A stretch of DNA of 64,000 nt from Vreelandella maris (lineage in GTDB: Bacteria; Pseudomonadota; Gammaproteobacteria; Pseudomonadales; Halomonadaceae). The notes beneath the pieces were generated by a model. It saw only the letters and a list, made by a program, of their open reading frames with translations. It ran no database searches and had not been told where the DNA came from. The stretch is taken from the NCBI RefSeq assembly GCF_013371085.1, contig NZ_JABWCV010000002.1:124001-188000 (forward strand), in the 5' to 3' direction. Shown here piece after piece: positions 47,371 to 54,206 of the stretch. Each line of letters opens with the position of its first letter. Positions within the stretch are counted from its first letter, which is position 1. Both the position numbers and the translations under genes were made by a program.

Positions 47371-48263
47371 GTGTCATCCGGTAGCAGCGGCAGCAGATCC
47401 ACCCAGCACGTCACCAGAAGGCGGCCATTGGCGCCCTTACGTTCAACGATTAAACGCAGATCGTCCATGACGGCAATAGCGGAGCGATCAAAGGAGCCAA
47501 CAAAAGTGGACGCAGTTTCCGCAGTGAGTTCAGCGGGAACGCCTGCAACGTTTAGTCGGCCATTATCCACCTGGGCGCCAGCGCCAGCAGTCCCCACCAA
47601 AGCCCGCAGCTCATCAAATCTTACTCCGGACGCTGCGGCATCAGATAATGAGAATGGGGTTAGCATTTCGGCGGCGTCGATTTCGTCCAGCAGCTCCTGG
47701 TCAACGAGATTCGCTAAACCATGGATGATAGAGGTCATGATTCTTGCGCTCAGCTCTGAGTCGCTCATGCCTTTCTGCTCGCGGCGTGACATATCGAAGC
47801 GTACAGCGCGGGTCCGCATCTGCCCAAGGTCGATGGGCGCCTCTTGGAAGGGTAGTGACTGAGCTATCGCGGGGGTAGCGTCATCGGCTGCTACAAAATT
47901 TGCTGGCTCTAGTAAGGTGAATGACCCCGGGCGGGTATAGAACGCACCGGCTGGCGCATAATCCGGCGGGGGTGGCATTCTGATAGGAATCAACCGAGCG
48001 CCAGCCTGAGCGACCCGAGAACGGTTTAGCAGGGATGCTTCCATGGATACGGTAGATCCTGCCGGAATGTTATATGTACGGCCATCAGCGCCGGGCAGTT
48101 GCGGGAGCATTTGGCGAAGCGACATGCTGCCATTAATACCCGCTACGCGAGACATTCCCGGTACTGTCTGATAACGCTCTTGATCGGTTCCCTGGCCAGC
48201 TATTCGGATGTTTCCCGGCATAGCGTTACGGGCTGCCACTAACATTTCCTCAAATTCTTCCAT
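47349..48263 (-). CDS. HK97-fold major capsid-like protein
   Basis: 304 residues. The middle (about 125-190: Pro/acidic loop, then LGQMRTRAVRFDMSRREQKGM, then a helix rich in Leu/Ala with LVDQELLDEID) matches the spine-helix region of HK97 capsid proteins, where the pattern is a strand with VSR-like residues followed by a helix containing D-x-x-L. The end (about 252-304: FVGSFDRSAIAVMDDLRL, then WVDLLPLLPDDTYFWV) matches the C-terminal A-domain segment. No scaffold/delta domain or protease gene is adjacent. Starts with AAGGGGTAG upstream and shares an ~88-bp leader with the 49067-49666 gene. A structural role in satellite capsids is inferred. Confidence 0.62.
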   Translation of the reverse strand: MEEFEEMLVAARNAMPGNIRIAGQGTDQERYQTVPGMSRVAGINGSMSLRQMLPQLPGADGRTYNIPAGSTVSMEASLLNRSRVAQAGARLIPIRMPPPPDYAPAGAFYTRPGSFTLLEPANFVAADDATPAIAQSLPFQEAPIDLGQMRTRAVRFDMSRREQKGMSDSELSARIMTSIIHGLANLVDQELLDEIDAAEMLTPFSLSDAAASGVRFDELRALVGTAGAGAQVDNGRLNVAGVPAELTAETASTFVGSFDRSAIAVMDDLRLIVERKGANGRLLVTCWVDLLPLLPDDTYFWVVN

Positions 48264-48343
48264 TTCCTACCCCTTGCGTGATCTGTGACTTGATGACGCT
48301 AAGTGTTGCAAGTTGTGCCAACTATTTCCGCTGGCGGTAGTTA
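48256..48343 (-). promoter_or_regulatory. Duplicated leader, copy A (upstream of capsid-like gene)
   Basis: About 88 bases covering the ribosome site and upstream DNA closely match 49659-49746. Shared blocks include GGCACAACTTGC, CCAGCGGAAA and the ribosome site region before ATGGAAGA. Likely common control of two island genes. Confidence 0.65.
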
Positions 48344-48382
48344 TTGGTTTTTTTCAGCGCGGGCACTGAAATACTTTGCTGC

Positions 48383-48898
48383 TCAATCGTGGCCACCATC
48401 ACCCGCTTCGTCATCTAGCTCTATGTCGGCTTCGGCGGCTGACTCCAGCGCTTGAACCAGCTCAGCGGCCAACACCTCCTTAAAGCGCGCTTCGTTGGTC
48501 TCACCGATTAACAGGCTGATCACTCGGCTAGGCACGTTCATCACGTTAGCGCGGATAGTGGCGTTTTCGAGTGCCCGCGCCCGCTCGAACTCATCGATAG
48601 GCGCGACCTGTCGAAGAGAAACGGCGAGCTCCAGCTCTGCCTGTGTCGTCTCCGCTGCCAACTTGCGAAGCTTGAGCGCGTACTCGTCTAGGGGCTCGTC
48701 GCTTTCAGCATCGGCTCGCGCCTGATCACGGAGCCATTCAGAAACATCCCGCGTATTAAAATGCCTCTCTCGACCCCGCCCTCTGGACGGCGATCCCGGG
48801 CACCCCCGCCGAACCCAAGCGTCAACAGTTGTTCTGGCAACACCAAAAATCTCAGCTAACTCTATGCGATTGACTTCACGACCCTTTGCCATGCTCAT
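48383..48898 (-). CDS. Nu1-like phage terminase small subunit / DNA-packaging protein
   Basis: 171 residues. An N-terminal winged-helix-turn-helix (EVNRIELAEIFGVARTTVDAWVRRGCP, about 8-34) followed by an RHFNTRDVSEWLRDQ segment matches lambda Nu1 and related packaging proteins, which recognise the packaging site. The remainder is helical with an acidic C-terminus. No large terminase is present, so the element would need a helper phage's packaging motor. A generic MerR-like or excisionase protein is an alternative. Confidence 0.7.
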   Translation of the reverse strand: MSMAKGREVNRIELAEIFGVARTTVDAWVRRGCPGSPSRGRGRERHFNTRDVSEWLRDQARADAESDEPLDEYALKLRKLAAETTQAELELAVSLRQVAPIDEFERARALENATIRANVMNVPSRVISLLIGETNEARFKEVLAAELVQALESAAEADIELDDEAGDGGHD

Positions 48899-49066
48899 TC
48901 CATCCTGGTGGCCACGCCATTAAGTAGTAGTAGGACTTGATTCCAGCTCCCTCGCTCACACAAATTTCCGCGACTCGTTCTACCCGCCGTACACCCCCCG
49001 CCGTAAGGTAGCTAAAAAGTTCTGGAAGGTAAGAGCGCCGCTGCAAGTCAGCAACGGCGCGTGATG

Positions 49067-49666
49067 CTATGCGCGGTATTCGCTGGGGATGTGGTAAGCA
49101 GGATCGGCAGACTGAACCAAGGCCGCAGGGGTTAGCTGCCCTGGTGCGCACGCTGGCAGGAAATGGATAGGCGCATCCCCGCCATTGGCGCGCTTACCAT
49201 CAGGATAGATGCGATCAATTCGGAACTGCTCAAGCGCCAGCGGATCGGCCCACTGGTCAATAACTCTCTTCGCGTACGCCTCTATGGCCTCCCACTGCGC
49301 TCTCACCGTATAGAGGGCGAAGGCTGCGGCGTGCGGTGCTGCCTCGATGATTCTAGGTTCTTCGAAAAAGCCATGCCGCTCTTGTGCTTCCTTGGCGAGC
49401 TGCGCGGCATCTATCTGCCGCCCCTGCTGGAGCAATTCGGCTGCAATGCCTCCCATAGCAATCACCGCATGCAATTCGGCCGTGGTCGAGCAGCTAGAGA
49501 CCATGGATGGATAGGCAACCCCGCCCACTTCTGGATTGGGATTCTTCCACACCAACATCCATCCACCAGTGCCACAGCATTCCATCATTACCAAGTGGCC
49601 AGCCATACGGTAGCTCGCGCTTAGTAAGCAATCGCGGTGCCAGCTCATCTCTAAAGACTCTTCCAT
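49067..49666 (-). CDS. Hypothetical island protein behind the duplicated leader
   Basis: 199 residues from the ATG at 49666, which the shared leader supports; an in-frame ATG at 49648 is possible. Helix-rich middle (AAELLQQGRQIDAAQLAKEAQERHG), Cys-rich first 60 residues, no membrane segment. No family recognised. Its first codons (MEES) mirror those of the capsid-like gene (MEEF) because of the shared leader. Confidence 0.6.
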   Translation of the reverse strand: MEESLEMSWHRDCLLSASYRMAGHLVMMECCGTGGWMLVWKNPNPEVGGVAYPSMVSSCSTTAELHAVIAMGGIAAELLQQGRQIDAAQLAKEAQERHGFFEEPRIIEAAPHAAAFALYTVRAQWEAIEAYAKRVIDQWADPLALEQFRIDRIYPDGKRANGGDAPIHFLPACAPGQLTPAALVQSADPAYHIPSEYRA

Positions 49667-49746
49667 TTCCTACTCCTTGCGTTTGATGTGTCGTGATGAC
49701 GTCAAATGTCGCAAGTTGTGCCGTTGCTTTCCGCTGGCAGTGGTTA
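49659..49746 (-). promoter_or_regulatory. Duplicated leader, copy B (upstream of 199-aa gene)
   Basis: Counterpart of 48256-48343, similar over nearly all 88 bases. It includes GGCACAACTTGC and the AAGGAGTAGGAA ribosome site region. Confidence 0.65.
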
Positions 49747-49842
49747 GGGTAAGTCAGCGCCAGCGGCTACTCTCTCTGCCACTCTCTCTCTGTCGTACAC
49801 TGTGCTAATAGCGGTAGAAGGTGGCTTAAGTAGGAGTGGTGT

Positions 49843-49962
49843 AAAAACGACACCTGTGGAAGTTGGAAAAGGCGCCCACAGGTGTCAAAAACGACACCTG
49901 TGGAGGGTTTAAAAGGCTCCTATGGTGTAAAAACGACACCTGTGGCAGTGCTACAGGTGTCG
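49843..49962. repeat. Iteron-like repeats next to a replication-type gene
   Basis: Three direct copies of AAAAACGACACCTGTGG at 49843-49859, 49887-49903 and 49929-49945 (spacing 44 and 42), plus inverted copies CCCACAGGTGTC (49875-49886) and CTACAGGTGTCG (49951-49962). The last pair forms a perfect 10-bp inverted repeat. The rest of 49747-50015 is gene-free. This is the pattern of a replication origin or of multiple operator sites. Confidence 0.72.
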
Positions 49963-50021
49963 AATATGCACCGGTAGAAATTTTAGGAATGCGGTTAAGT
50001 AGTCGTTAAAGCGGATAATAA

Positions 50022-50047
50022 AAAACCCACCGGATTGGGTGGGTTTT
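50022..50047 (-). terminator. Terminator after the winged-helix gene
   Basis: A 10-bp stem AAAACCCACC/GGTGGGTTTT with a six-base loop lies just past the stop of the 50054-50458 gene. A and T runs on both sides suggest it works in both directions. Confidence 0.8.
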
Positions 50048-50053
50048 GATGGG

Positions 50054-50458
50054 TCACGCCTGTTTCTTATCTGGCGCTAATGGTACCGGCTCTTTTTCCC
50101 AGTCGTTGGTGGGTGGCCTATGCCTCCAGCATGGCAGCCAGGTCAATCGCCAAGTGCGCGTCTTTGACTGAGTTCGTGAACAAAACAAGCTCTCTTCCAC
50201 CATGACGATGAAACCTGCCTCCTGCAGCTCCTTAAAGGCTCGCATAGCTAGCTTTCTCGAACACGGAATTGACTGCTCGGCCTGGCGAACGCCGAAGCCA
50301 ACCGGTCCACTTGCTGACCAATAGGCTTGCATCTGGTGCAAAAGTGCTTTTGCCTGCGGCGATAAACCAAGATAGGCATTTGATTTAAGCAGGCGGCGCT
50401 GGATCACGACAATGCCTTCAGCCCTATCAAAAGGCAGCCTCGCTTTTTTTTGGCCCAT
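50054..50458 (-). CDS. Winged-helix protein, possible replication initiator or regulator
   Basis: 134 residues. The segment with VVIQRRLLKSNAYLGLSPQAKALLHQM (about 17-45), then SIPCSRKLAMRAFKELQEAGFIVMVE (about 63-88), fits a winged-helix DNA-binding fold as found in small phage and plasmid replication proteins. The iteron-like repeats lie right after it. It could bind them as initiator or repressor. Shorter than full RepA-type initiators and lacking a primase or helicase domain. Confidence 0.55.
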   Translation of the reverse strand: MGQKKARLPFDRAEGIVVIQRRLLKSNAYLGLSPQAKALLHQMQAYWSASGPVGFGVRQAEQSIPCSRKLAMRAFKELQEAGFIVMVEESLFCSRTQSKTRTWRLTWLPCWRHRPPTNDWEKEPVPLAPDKKQA

Positions 50459-50474
50459 TCCCGTCTCCAGATCA

Positions 50475-50499
50475 AGCGGGCCTCAGTTTAAGGCCCGCT
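50475..50499 (-). terminator. Hairpin between two island genes
   Basis: A 9-bp stem AGCGGGCCT/AGGCCCGCT with a seven-base loop follows the stop of the 50506-50949 gene. No T-run, so strength is uncertain. Confidence 0.45.
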
Positions 50500-50505
50500 G
50501 ATAAA

Positions 50506-50949
50506 TCAATGCGCTTCGTTAAGGCGATAACGCTGTATCGTCTTGCAGCGAGCACTCTGGTTTGGGTTGGGCGCCGGGATCTTGTCGATGACGTACCCTT
50601 TCGCTTTTAGATCGCGCACCACGGCGCGGGCATCTGCCAGGGGAAGCAAGTGTTGCAACTCAAAGGCGCTTGCGGGGTGCTGGCGCAAAACTTCTAGCAC
50701 CATGCTTTGCTGAGTGGTAGATTTAACGGCGCAAGATGGCGGTTTAAGAATGGCTCGGCTCCCCTCAGGGCCGGGCCTTTTTAATTGCTCAGTCATGGCG
50801 GCACCACTTTTTTGCAAAGCCTCTTCAATCATCTGAGCAAATTGAACCAGCGCGGCGGGGTTTATTTCCTCTTCTCGGCGTTCGGCGGCTGCGGCCTCGT
50901 CTCGCATTGTCCGAAGGATGCCGGTTAGGAATAGCCAATTAATCTGCAT
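50506..50949 (-). CDS. Hypothetical island protein with probable winged helix
   Basis: 147 residues. The C-terminal part (QSMVLEVLRQHPASAFELQHLLPLADARAVVRDLKAKGYVIDKI, about 80-125) reads as a winged helix of the kind seen in phage and plasmid helix-turn-helix proteins. The N-terminus is helical. Overlaps the preceding gene by 11 bases. No specific role identified. Confidence 0.6.
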   Translation of the reverse strand: MQINWLFLTGILRTMRDEAAAAERREEEINPAALVQFAQMIEEALQKSGAAMTEQLKRPGPEGSRAILKPPSCAVKSTTQQSMVLEVLRQHPASAFELQHLLPLADARAVVRDLKAKGYVIDKIPAPNPNQSARCKTIQRYRLNEAH

Positions 50950-51184
50950 GACTGCCTCCTGCCTTGCTGGCCCCTTGTTCCTCGATGATTTCAGCTAGAT
51001 GAGCGGCGCGCTCGGCCAAGTGCTTAATAGAGGTGGCCATACACCCCCTTTGAAAGCGCCCAAGCGCCAGCCCTGTATCTTCACTGTCCTCGCTACTGCC
51101 ATCTTGCTCTAACATGCCCGCTAAGCCATAAATGGCGGACATAATGTCTTGCACACTCTCGGCGTGGATCTGGGTGGGATTCAT
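50939..51184 (-). CDS. Small hypothetical island protein
   Basis: 81 residues, mainly helical and acidic (GMLEQDGSSEDSEDTGLALGR, then HLAERAAHLAEIIEEQ). It resembles its upstream neighbour (51181-51417) in length and layout, possibly an ancient duplicate. Overlaps it by four bases. Function unknown. Confidence 0.55.
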   Translation of the reverse strand: MNPTQIHAESVQDIMSAIYGLAGMLEQDGSSEDSEDTGLALGRFQRGCMATSIKHLAERAAHLAEIIEEQGASKAGGSHAD

Positions 51185-51417
51185 GACGTCACCCCCTGCC
51201 CTTGCGAGGCTTGATCGATAGCATCGAGGGCGGAATAACCACGGGTGGCAAGCTCATCAATGGCGGAAAGTAGGTGGCCAATGTGATTATCATTGAGGGT
51301 AACTGTTTCGCCCTCGCTGCCTTTGCGGCATAAGTCTTGCTGAATGATGTCAGTAAGGCCGCTAATGTTGCCTAACAGGTCTTCTAGCTTGTTGAGCTGG
51401 GGCTTAATGCGGCTCAT
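51181..51417 (-). CDS. Small hypothetical island protein
   Basis: 78 residues, helical (LNKLEDLLGNISGLTDIIQQDL), with four-base overlaps to both neighbours, so the three small genes are translationally coupled. No recognised domain. Confidence 0.55.
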   Translation of the reverse strand: MSRIKPQLNKLEDLLGNISGLTDIIQQDLCRKGSEGETVTLNDNHIGHLLSAIDELATRGYSALDAIDQASQGQGVTS

Positions 51418-51623
51418 ACGGCACCCCCTGCACTGCGCTTGGCATTGTCTAGGGCGCTGGCTTCTAGCCGCTCGGCTTTTTCGATGTGGTGGTTGTAACG
51501 CTTAAGGCGGGTGCTGGCGCTGCTATCGGCAAATAAGGCACTTTTGGCCATGGCGCGATGGGCAGCGGCGCGGCTTGATAGGCTGCGGGTAATCAGATTG
51601 GATAGGCGGATTGATGCTGTCAT
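51414..51623 (-). CDS. Small basic hypothetical island protein
   Basis: 69 residues from the ATG at 51623 (AGGAG upstream). Basic and helical, with many Ser/Ala/Arg (ITRSLSSRAAAHRAMAKSALF). A much longer in-frame extension to 51893 has no coding character. First of a coupled set of small genes. No family recognised. Confidence 0.55.
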   Translation of the reverse strand: MTASIRLSNLITRSLSSRAAAHRAMAKSALFADSSASTRLKRYNHHIEKAERLEASALDNAKRSAGGAV

Positions 51624-51694
51624 TGGTGACACTCCTAGAGTTGAGGAGTCGCCACGATCCTTCCTACGGGATTGGGTGGCGACTGTACGCAGGG

Positions 51695-51722
51695 TAGGAA
51701 ACCGGCACTCTAGGAAACCGGC
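51695..51722. repeat. Short direct repeat in the island regulatory region
   Basis: TAGGAAACCGGC occurs twice, 16 bases apart, in the ~270-base gap between alpA and the small-gene operon. Possible operator for AlpA or another island regulator. Confidence 0.45.
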
Positions 51723-51892
51723 CAAGCCGAAGCTTGCCCACGCACAGCCGCCATGACGTTCAGCGGGCACAAAAAAAGCGCCTGCTGATATGGGGGCGCT
51801 GTTGCGCCTAGAGATAAACGGGTTCCTACGCCCGGCTGACGATTTTGCGCCAGCTAATGAAGCATAGCGGGAAGCGATGGGAATAGTCAACA

Positions 51893-52099
51893 TTACGCGG
51901 CCCCCATTTCTTGGCGGGCGGCATCAATACGTTGCTTAATCCAATGCTCTACTTCAGATTCTACCCAAGCAACGGCGCGACCATTAGGGTTAAGCTGAAT
52001 AGGGCGCGGGAACTGCCCTTTTTCCATTAGCCGATAAAGCGCGGAATCGCTTAGGGTGGTGCGCTGACGCACCTCGGGACGTTTGAGAAGTACAGCCAT
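51893..52099 (-). CDS. AlpA-family phage regulator
   Basis: 68 residues. The AlpA/excisionase-like helix-turn-helix is clear: LKRPEVRQRTTLSDSALYRLMEKGQFPRPIQL followed by GRAVAWVESEVEHWIKQRI. In P4-like islands AlpA activates or directs excision by the neighbouring integrase. Located between the integrase operon and the small-gene operon. Confidence 0.88.
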   Translation of the reverse strand: MAVLLKRPEVRQRTTLSDSALYRLMEKGQFPRPIQLNPNGRAVAWVESEVEHWIKQRIDAARQEMGAA

Positions 52100-52188
52100 G
52101 CCGTGAAACTCCTTGGTTGCTTATGGGCATGGCTGAATGTTCTTACGTTTACCTAATTGAGTCAGGGTTAATAAAATAGACTGTTTTT

Positions 52189-52680
52189 CTAACCCTTATT
52201 CGGGTCATGTTTCTCAATCTCTGCTTTCAGATCGCTAATACGCCAGGCTGGGTCAACCTGAATACCTAGCTGCTCCGCTCGCTTGATAAGCTCCCAGAAC
52301 CTTTTCATACCTTTTGAGTAGGCCTGGCCTGCAACCATGCTGCCCCTCGTCACTCTTTGCCCCTTGGCAAACGACCTTATATCGCGATTCTTACACCACC
52401 CCTTTACCGTTTCCGGTGACTTGTGAACCTCTCCCGCTACGGTTTCGAGCGCGTCGGAATAACGCATTCCTCTGCTCTGCAGATCTAGCACTCTTACTAC
52501 TGCTTCAATTCTGGGGGGCATGCCTTTGTCTGGATCAAGGTAATCACCCACTGTTTCCAACTCTTTCGGCGGCCTGCCCCTGGGACGCTTCAGCGCCTCG
52601 GCAATCAGCAGGCGCTGATCCGGTGTGAGATCAGCTCGACTGATCGCTTTCAGCAGATCACGAAAGGCCTTGGAGTTCAC
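52189..52680 (-). CDS. Hypothetical island protein coupled to the integrase
   Basis: 163 residues. The middle (RIEAVVRVLDLQSRGMRYSDALETVAGEVHKSPETVKGWCKN) looks like a helix-turn-helix, and an RPRGRPPKE basic motif precedes it. Overlaps the integrase stop by four bases (ATGA). Possibly a partner or regulator of integration; not assignable to a named family. Confidence 0.6.
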   Translation of the reverse strand: MNSKAFRDLLKAISRADLTPDQRLLIAEALKRPRGRPPKELETVGDYLDPDKGMPPRIEAVVRVLDLQSRGMRYSDALETVAGEVHKSPETVKGWCKNRDIRSFAKGQRVTRGSMVAGQAYSKGMKRFWELIKRAEQLGIQVDPAWRISDLKAEIEKHDPNKG

Positions 52681-53903
52681 GCCCGCCCCCTGATCGGCAC
52701 CACGTTTTGGCTGCCTTCACGTAGCGTATCCAAGTAGTCGGCCCAAGCTTGTAGCATGTCGCGGCGCTGCTCTAGGAAAGCCGTTCGGTTGTAGGCGCGG
52801 CCATTGGCATCTTTCACAGAGTGGGCCAGTTGCTGCTCGATATGGGCGGGCGGATAGTTCAGGCGCTCTTCAAGCACCGTGCGGGCCATTGCCCTAAAGC
52901 CGTGGGCGGTCATTCGCCCTTTGTAGCCCATACCAGCCAATGCGGCCGTAATGGCGTTTTCGCTCATTGGCCGCTCGCGACTTCGGGCACCTGGGAACAC
53001 GTAGCGGCCTCGCCCGGTAAGATCACTAAGATCGGCCAACGCCTCTACGGCTTGCGTGGCCAGCGGCACGATAAGCGGTGACCCGTTTTTGCTCGGGTTG
53101 AATTTCCAGGTTGCGTCGTCCAGGTTGATCGCGTTCCACTCAGCGCGGCGAAGCTCGCCAGGGCGAACAAACACCAACGCGGACAACTTGAGCGCGGCCA
53201 GCGTTACCGGTTCGCCAGAATAGGCGTAAATGGCGCGCATCAGCTTAGCGATTTCATCGGGTTCAGTAACGGCGGGGTGATGTTTGACTTGCGGCGACTT
53301 CAGCGCGCCTTTCAGATCGGCGGCGGTGTCGCGATCAGCACGCTCTGTCACTATGGCATAACGAAAAATCATGCTAGCCAGTGTGCGCACCCGTTTGGCA
53401 GTCTCGAGCTTGCCCTGCTTTTCGATCTTACGCAGGCAATCAAGCAGCTCTGGCGCCGTGATCTCAGAAAGTACACGGTTACCCAGCACCGGCAGTAAGT
53501 GGAGCTCTAGGCGGCGCTTATCGTGCCGGTAATGGTCGTGAACCACCTTATCTTGATGAACGGCTAGCCATTCGGTGGCCACCGCGTTCAGCGTATTGGC
53601 AGCAGCCACCTTGCTAGCGCGCCGCTCTGCCTGTTTCGCTGCGCTCGGGTCAATTCCCTGGGCAAGCTGCCGTCTGGCGTCCTCTCGCTTTTCACGCGCT
53701 TGGGCTAGCGTGGTCTCTGGATAGATACCAAGCGCCAGCCGTTTCTCCTTACCGTTGAAACGATATTTCAGCCGCCAGTAGGTGCCACCGCTGGGCGTGA
53801 TCTCTAAATACATACCACCACCATCGGACAGCTTATAGGCTTTTTCCTTCGGCTTGGCATTGCGCACGGCGGTAGCGGTTAGCTTATTGGTAGCTCGGGT
53901 CAT
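52677..53903 (-). CDS. Tyrosine integrase with DUF4102-type arm-binding domain (P4-like)
   Basis: 408 residues from the ATG at 53903 (AGGTG upstream). The N-terminal arm-binding domain (LTATAVRNAKPKEKAYKLSDGGGMYLEITPSGG) is that of P4/CP4-type integrases. A SAM-like core-binding domain follows, then the catalytic domain with Arg in FVRPGELRRAEW, HGFRAMART and Tyr in GRAYNRTAF. Adjacent to the tRNA-Ser target, as usual. Catalyses site-specific integration and excision between the 16-bp att copies. Confidence 0.93.
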   Translation of the reverse strand: MTRATNKLTATAVRNAKPKEKAYKLSDGGGMYLEITPSGGTYWRLKYRFNGKEKRLALGIYPETTLAQAREKREDARRQLAQGIDPSAAKQAERRASKVAAANTLNAVATEWLAVHQDKVVHDHYRHDKRRLELHLLPVLGNRVLSEITAPELLDCLRKIEKQGKLETAKRVRTLASMIFRYAIVTERADRDTAADLKGALKSPQVKHHPAVTEPDEIAKLMRAIYAYSGEPVTLAALKLSALVFVRPGELRRAEWNAINLDDATWKFNPSKNGSPLIVPLATQAVEALADLSDLTGRGRYVFPGARSRERPMSENAITAALAGMGYKGRMTAHGFRAMARTVLEERLNYPPAHIEQQLAHSVKDANGRAYNRTAFLEQRRDMLQAWADYLDTLREGSQNVVPIRGRA

Positions 53904-53932
53904 TGGGGGCACCTAAAAACGTAATTCTGGCG

Positions 53933-53965
53933 TATGCCCCCACATATGCCCCCTAAGAAGGTGCG
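53933..53965 (+). repeat. Right subterminal repeat, probable integrase arm sites
   Basis: Two ATGCCCCC copies followed by CTAAGAAGGTGCG, matching 45567-45600 in the same orientation; an inverted TGGGGGCA copy sits at the integrase start. Confidence 0.55.
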
Positions 53966-53998
53966 AAGTCAAGGAGTGTCATGGGAATTACAGACAAC

Positions 53999-54020
53999 AA
54001 AAAAGCGCCCTAAGGCGCTT
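53999..54020 (-). terminator. Island-supplied terminator for tRNA-Ser
   Basis: On the minus strand a 7-bp stem AAGCGCC/GGCGCTT with a four-base loop followed by six T. It lies about 50 bases past the tRNA, replacing the original terminator now stranded at 45453-45476. Confidence 0.7.
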
Positions 54021-54065
54021 CGTTGCTGGGTTCCAGGTGCTTTCTGGGAACATCTGAAACCATGT

Positions 54066-54081
54066 TGTGGCGGAGGGACAG
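54066..54081 (-). repeat. attR: tRNA-Ser 3' end copy
   Basis: TGTGGCGGAGGGACAG, identical to 45490-45505; 14 of the 16 bases are the tRNA's own 3' end including CCA. Confidence 0.88.
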
Positions 54082-54158
54082 GGATTCGAACCCTGGATAG
54101 GCTATTAACCTATGCCGGTTTTCAAGACCGGTGCATTCAACCGCTCTGCCATCCCTCC
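54068..54158 (-). tRNA. tRNA-Ser (anticodon UGA)
   Basis: 91 nt with encoded CCA. On the minus strand: acceptor GGAGGGA/TCCCTCC, D-arm, anticodon stem CCGGT/ACCGG around TGA, a long variable arm (typical of Ser) and the T-arm GGTTCGAATCC. Intact despite the island inserted at its 3' end. Confidence 0.96.
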
Positions 54159-54206
54159 GGCTTATGGGTGCGTATAATAACAGCTTTTCCTTGGAAGTCA
54201 ACGCCT

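Larger units (their letters stand above)
45490..54081. mobile_element. Phage-satellite-like genomic island in tRNA-Ser(UGA)
   Basis: An element of about 8.6 kb bounded by 16-bp direct repeats, the right one inside the tRNA gene. The integrase lies next to the tRNA and all credible genes are on the minus strand. Content: integrase, HTH-like protein, AlpA, several small overlapping genes, a winged-helix protein with iteron-like repeats, a Nu1-like packaging protein, an HK97-type capsid-like protein and small unknowns. No large terminase, portal, protease, tail or lysis gene. Fits a phage satellite (the capsid gene recalls capsid-forming PICIs) or a heavily reduced prophage. Confidence 0.82.

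Noticed and set aside
48300..48330. Sigma-54 promoter (TGGCAC...TTGC) in the duplicated leader
   Set aside because: The GG-to-GC spacing is 8, not the required 10.
48876..49151. 91-codon minus-strand frame between the 199-residue gene and the Nu1-like gene
   Set aside because: It overlaps the end of one gene and the start of the next, and has no good start or ribosome site. The part at 48900-49060 looks somewhat protein-like, so a short gene with a non-ATG start cannot be excluded.
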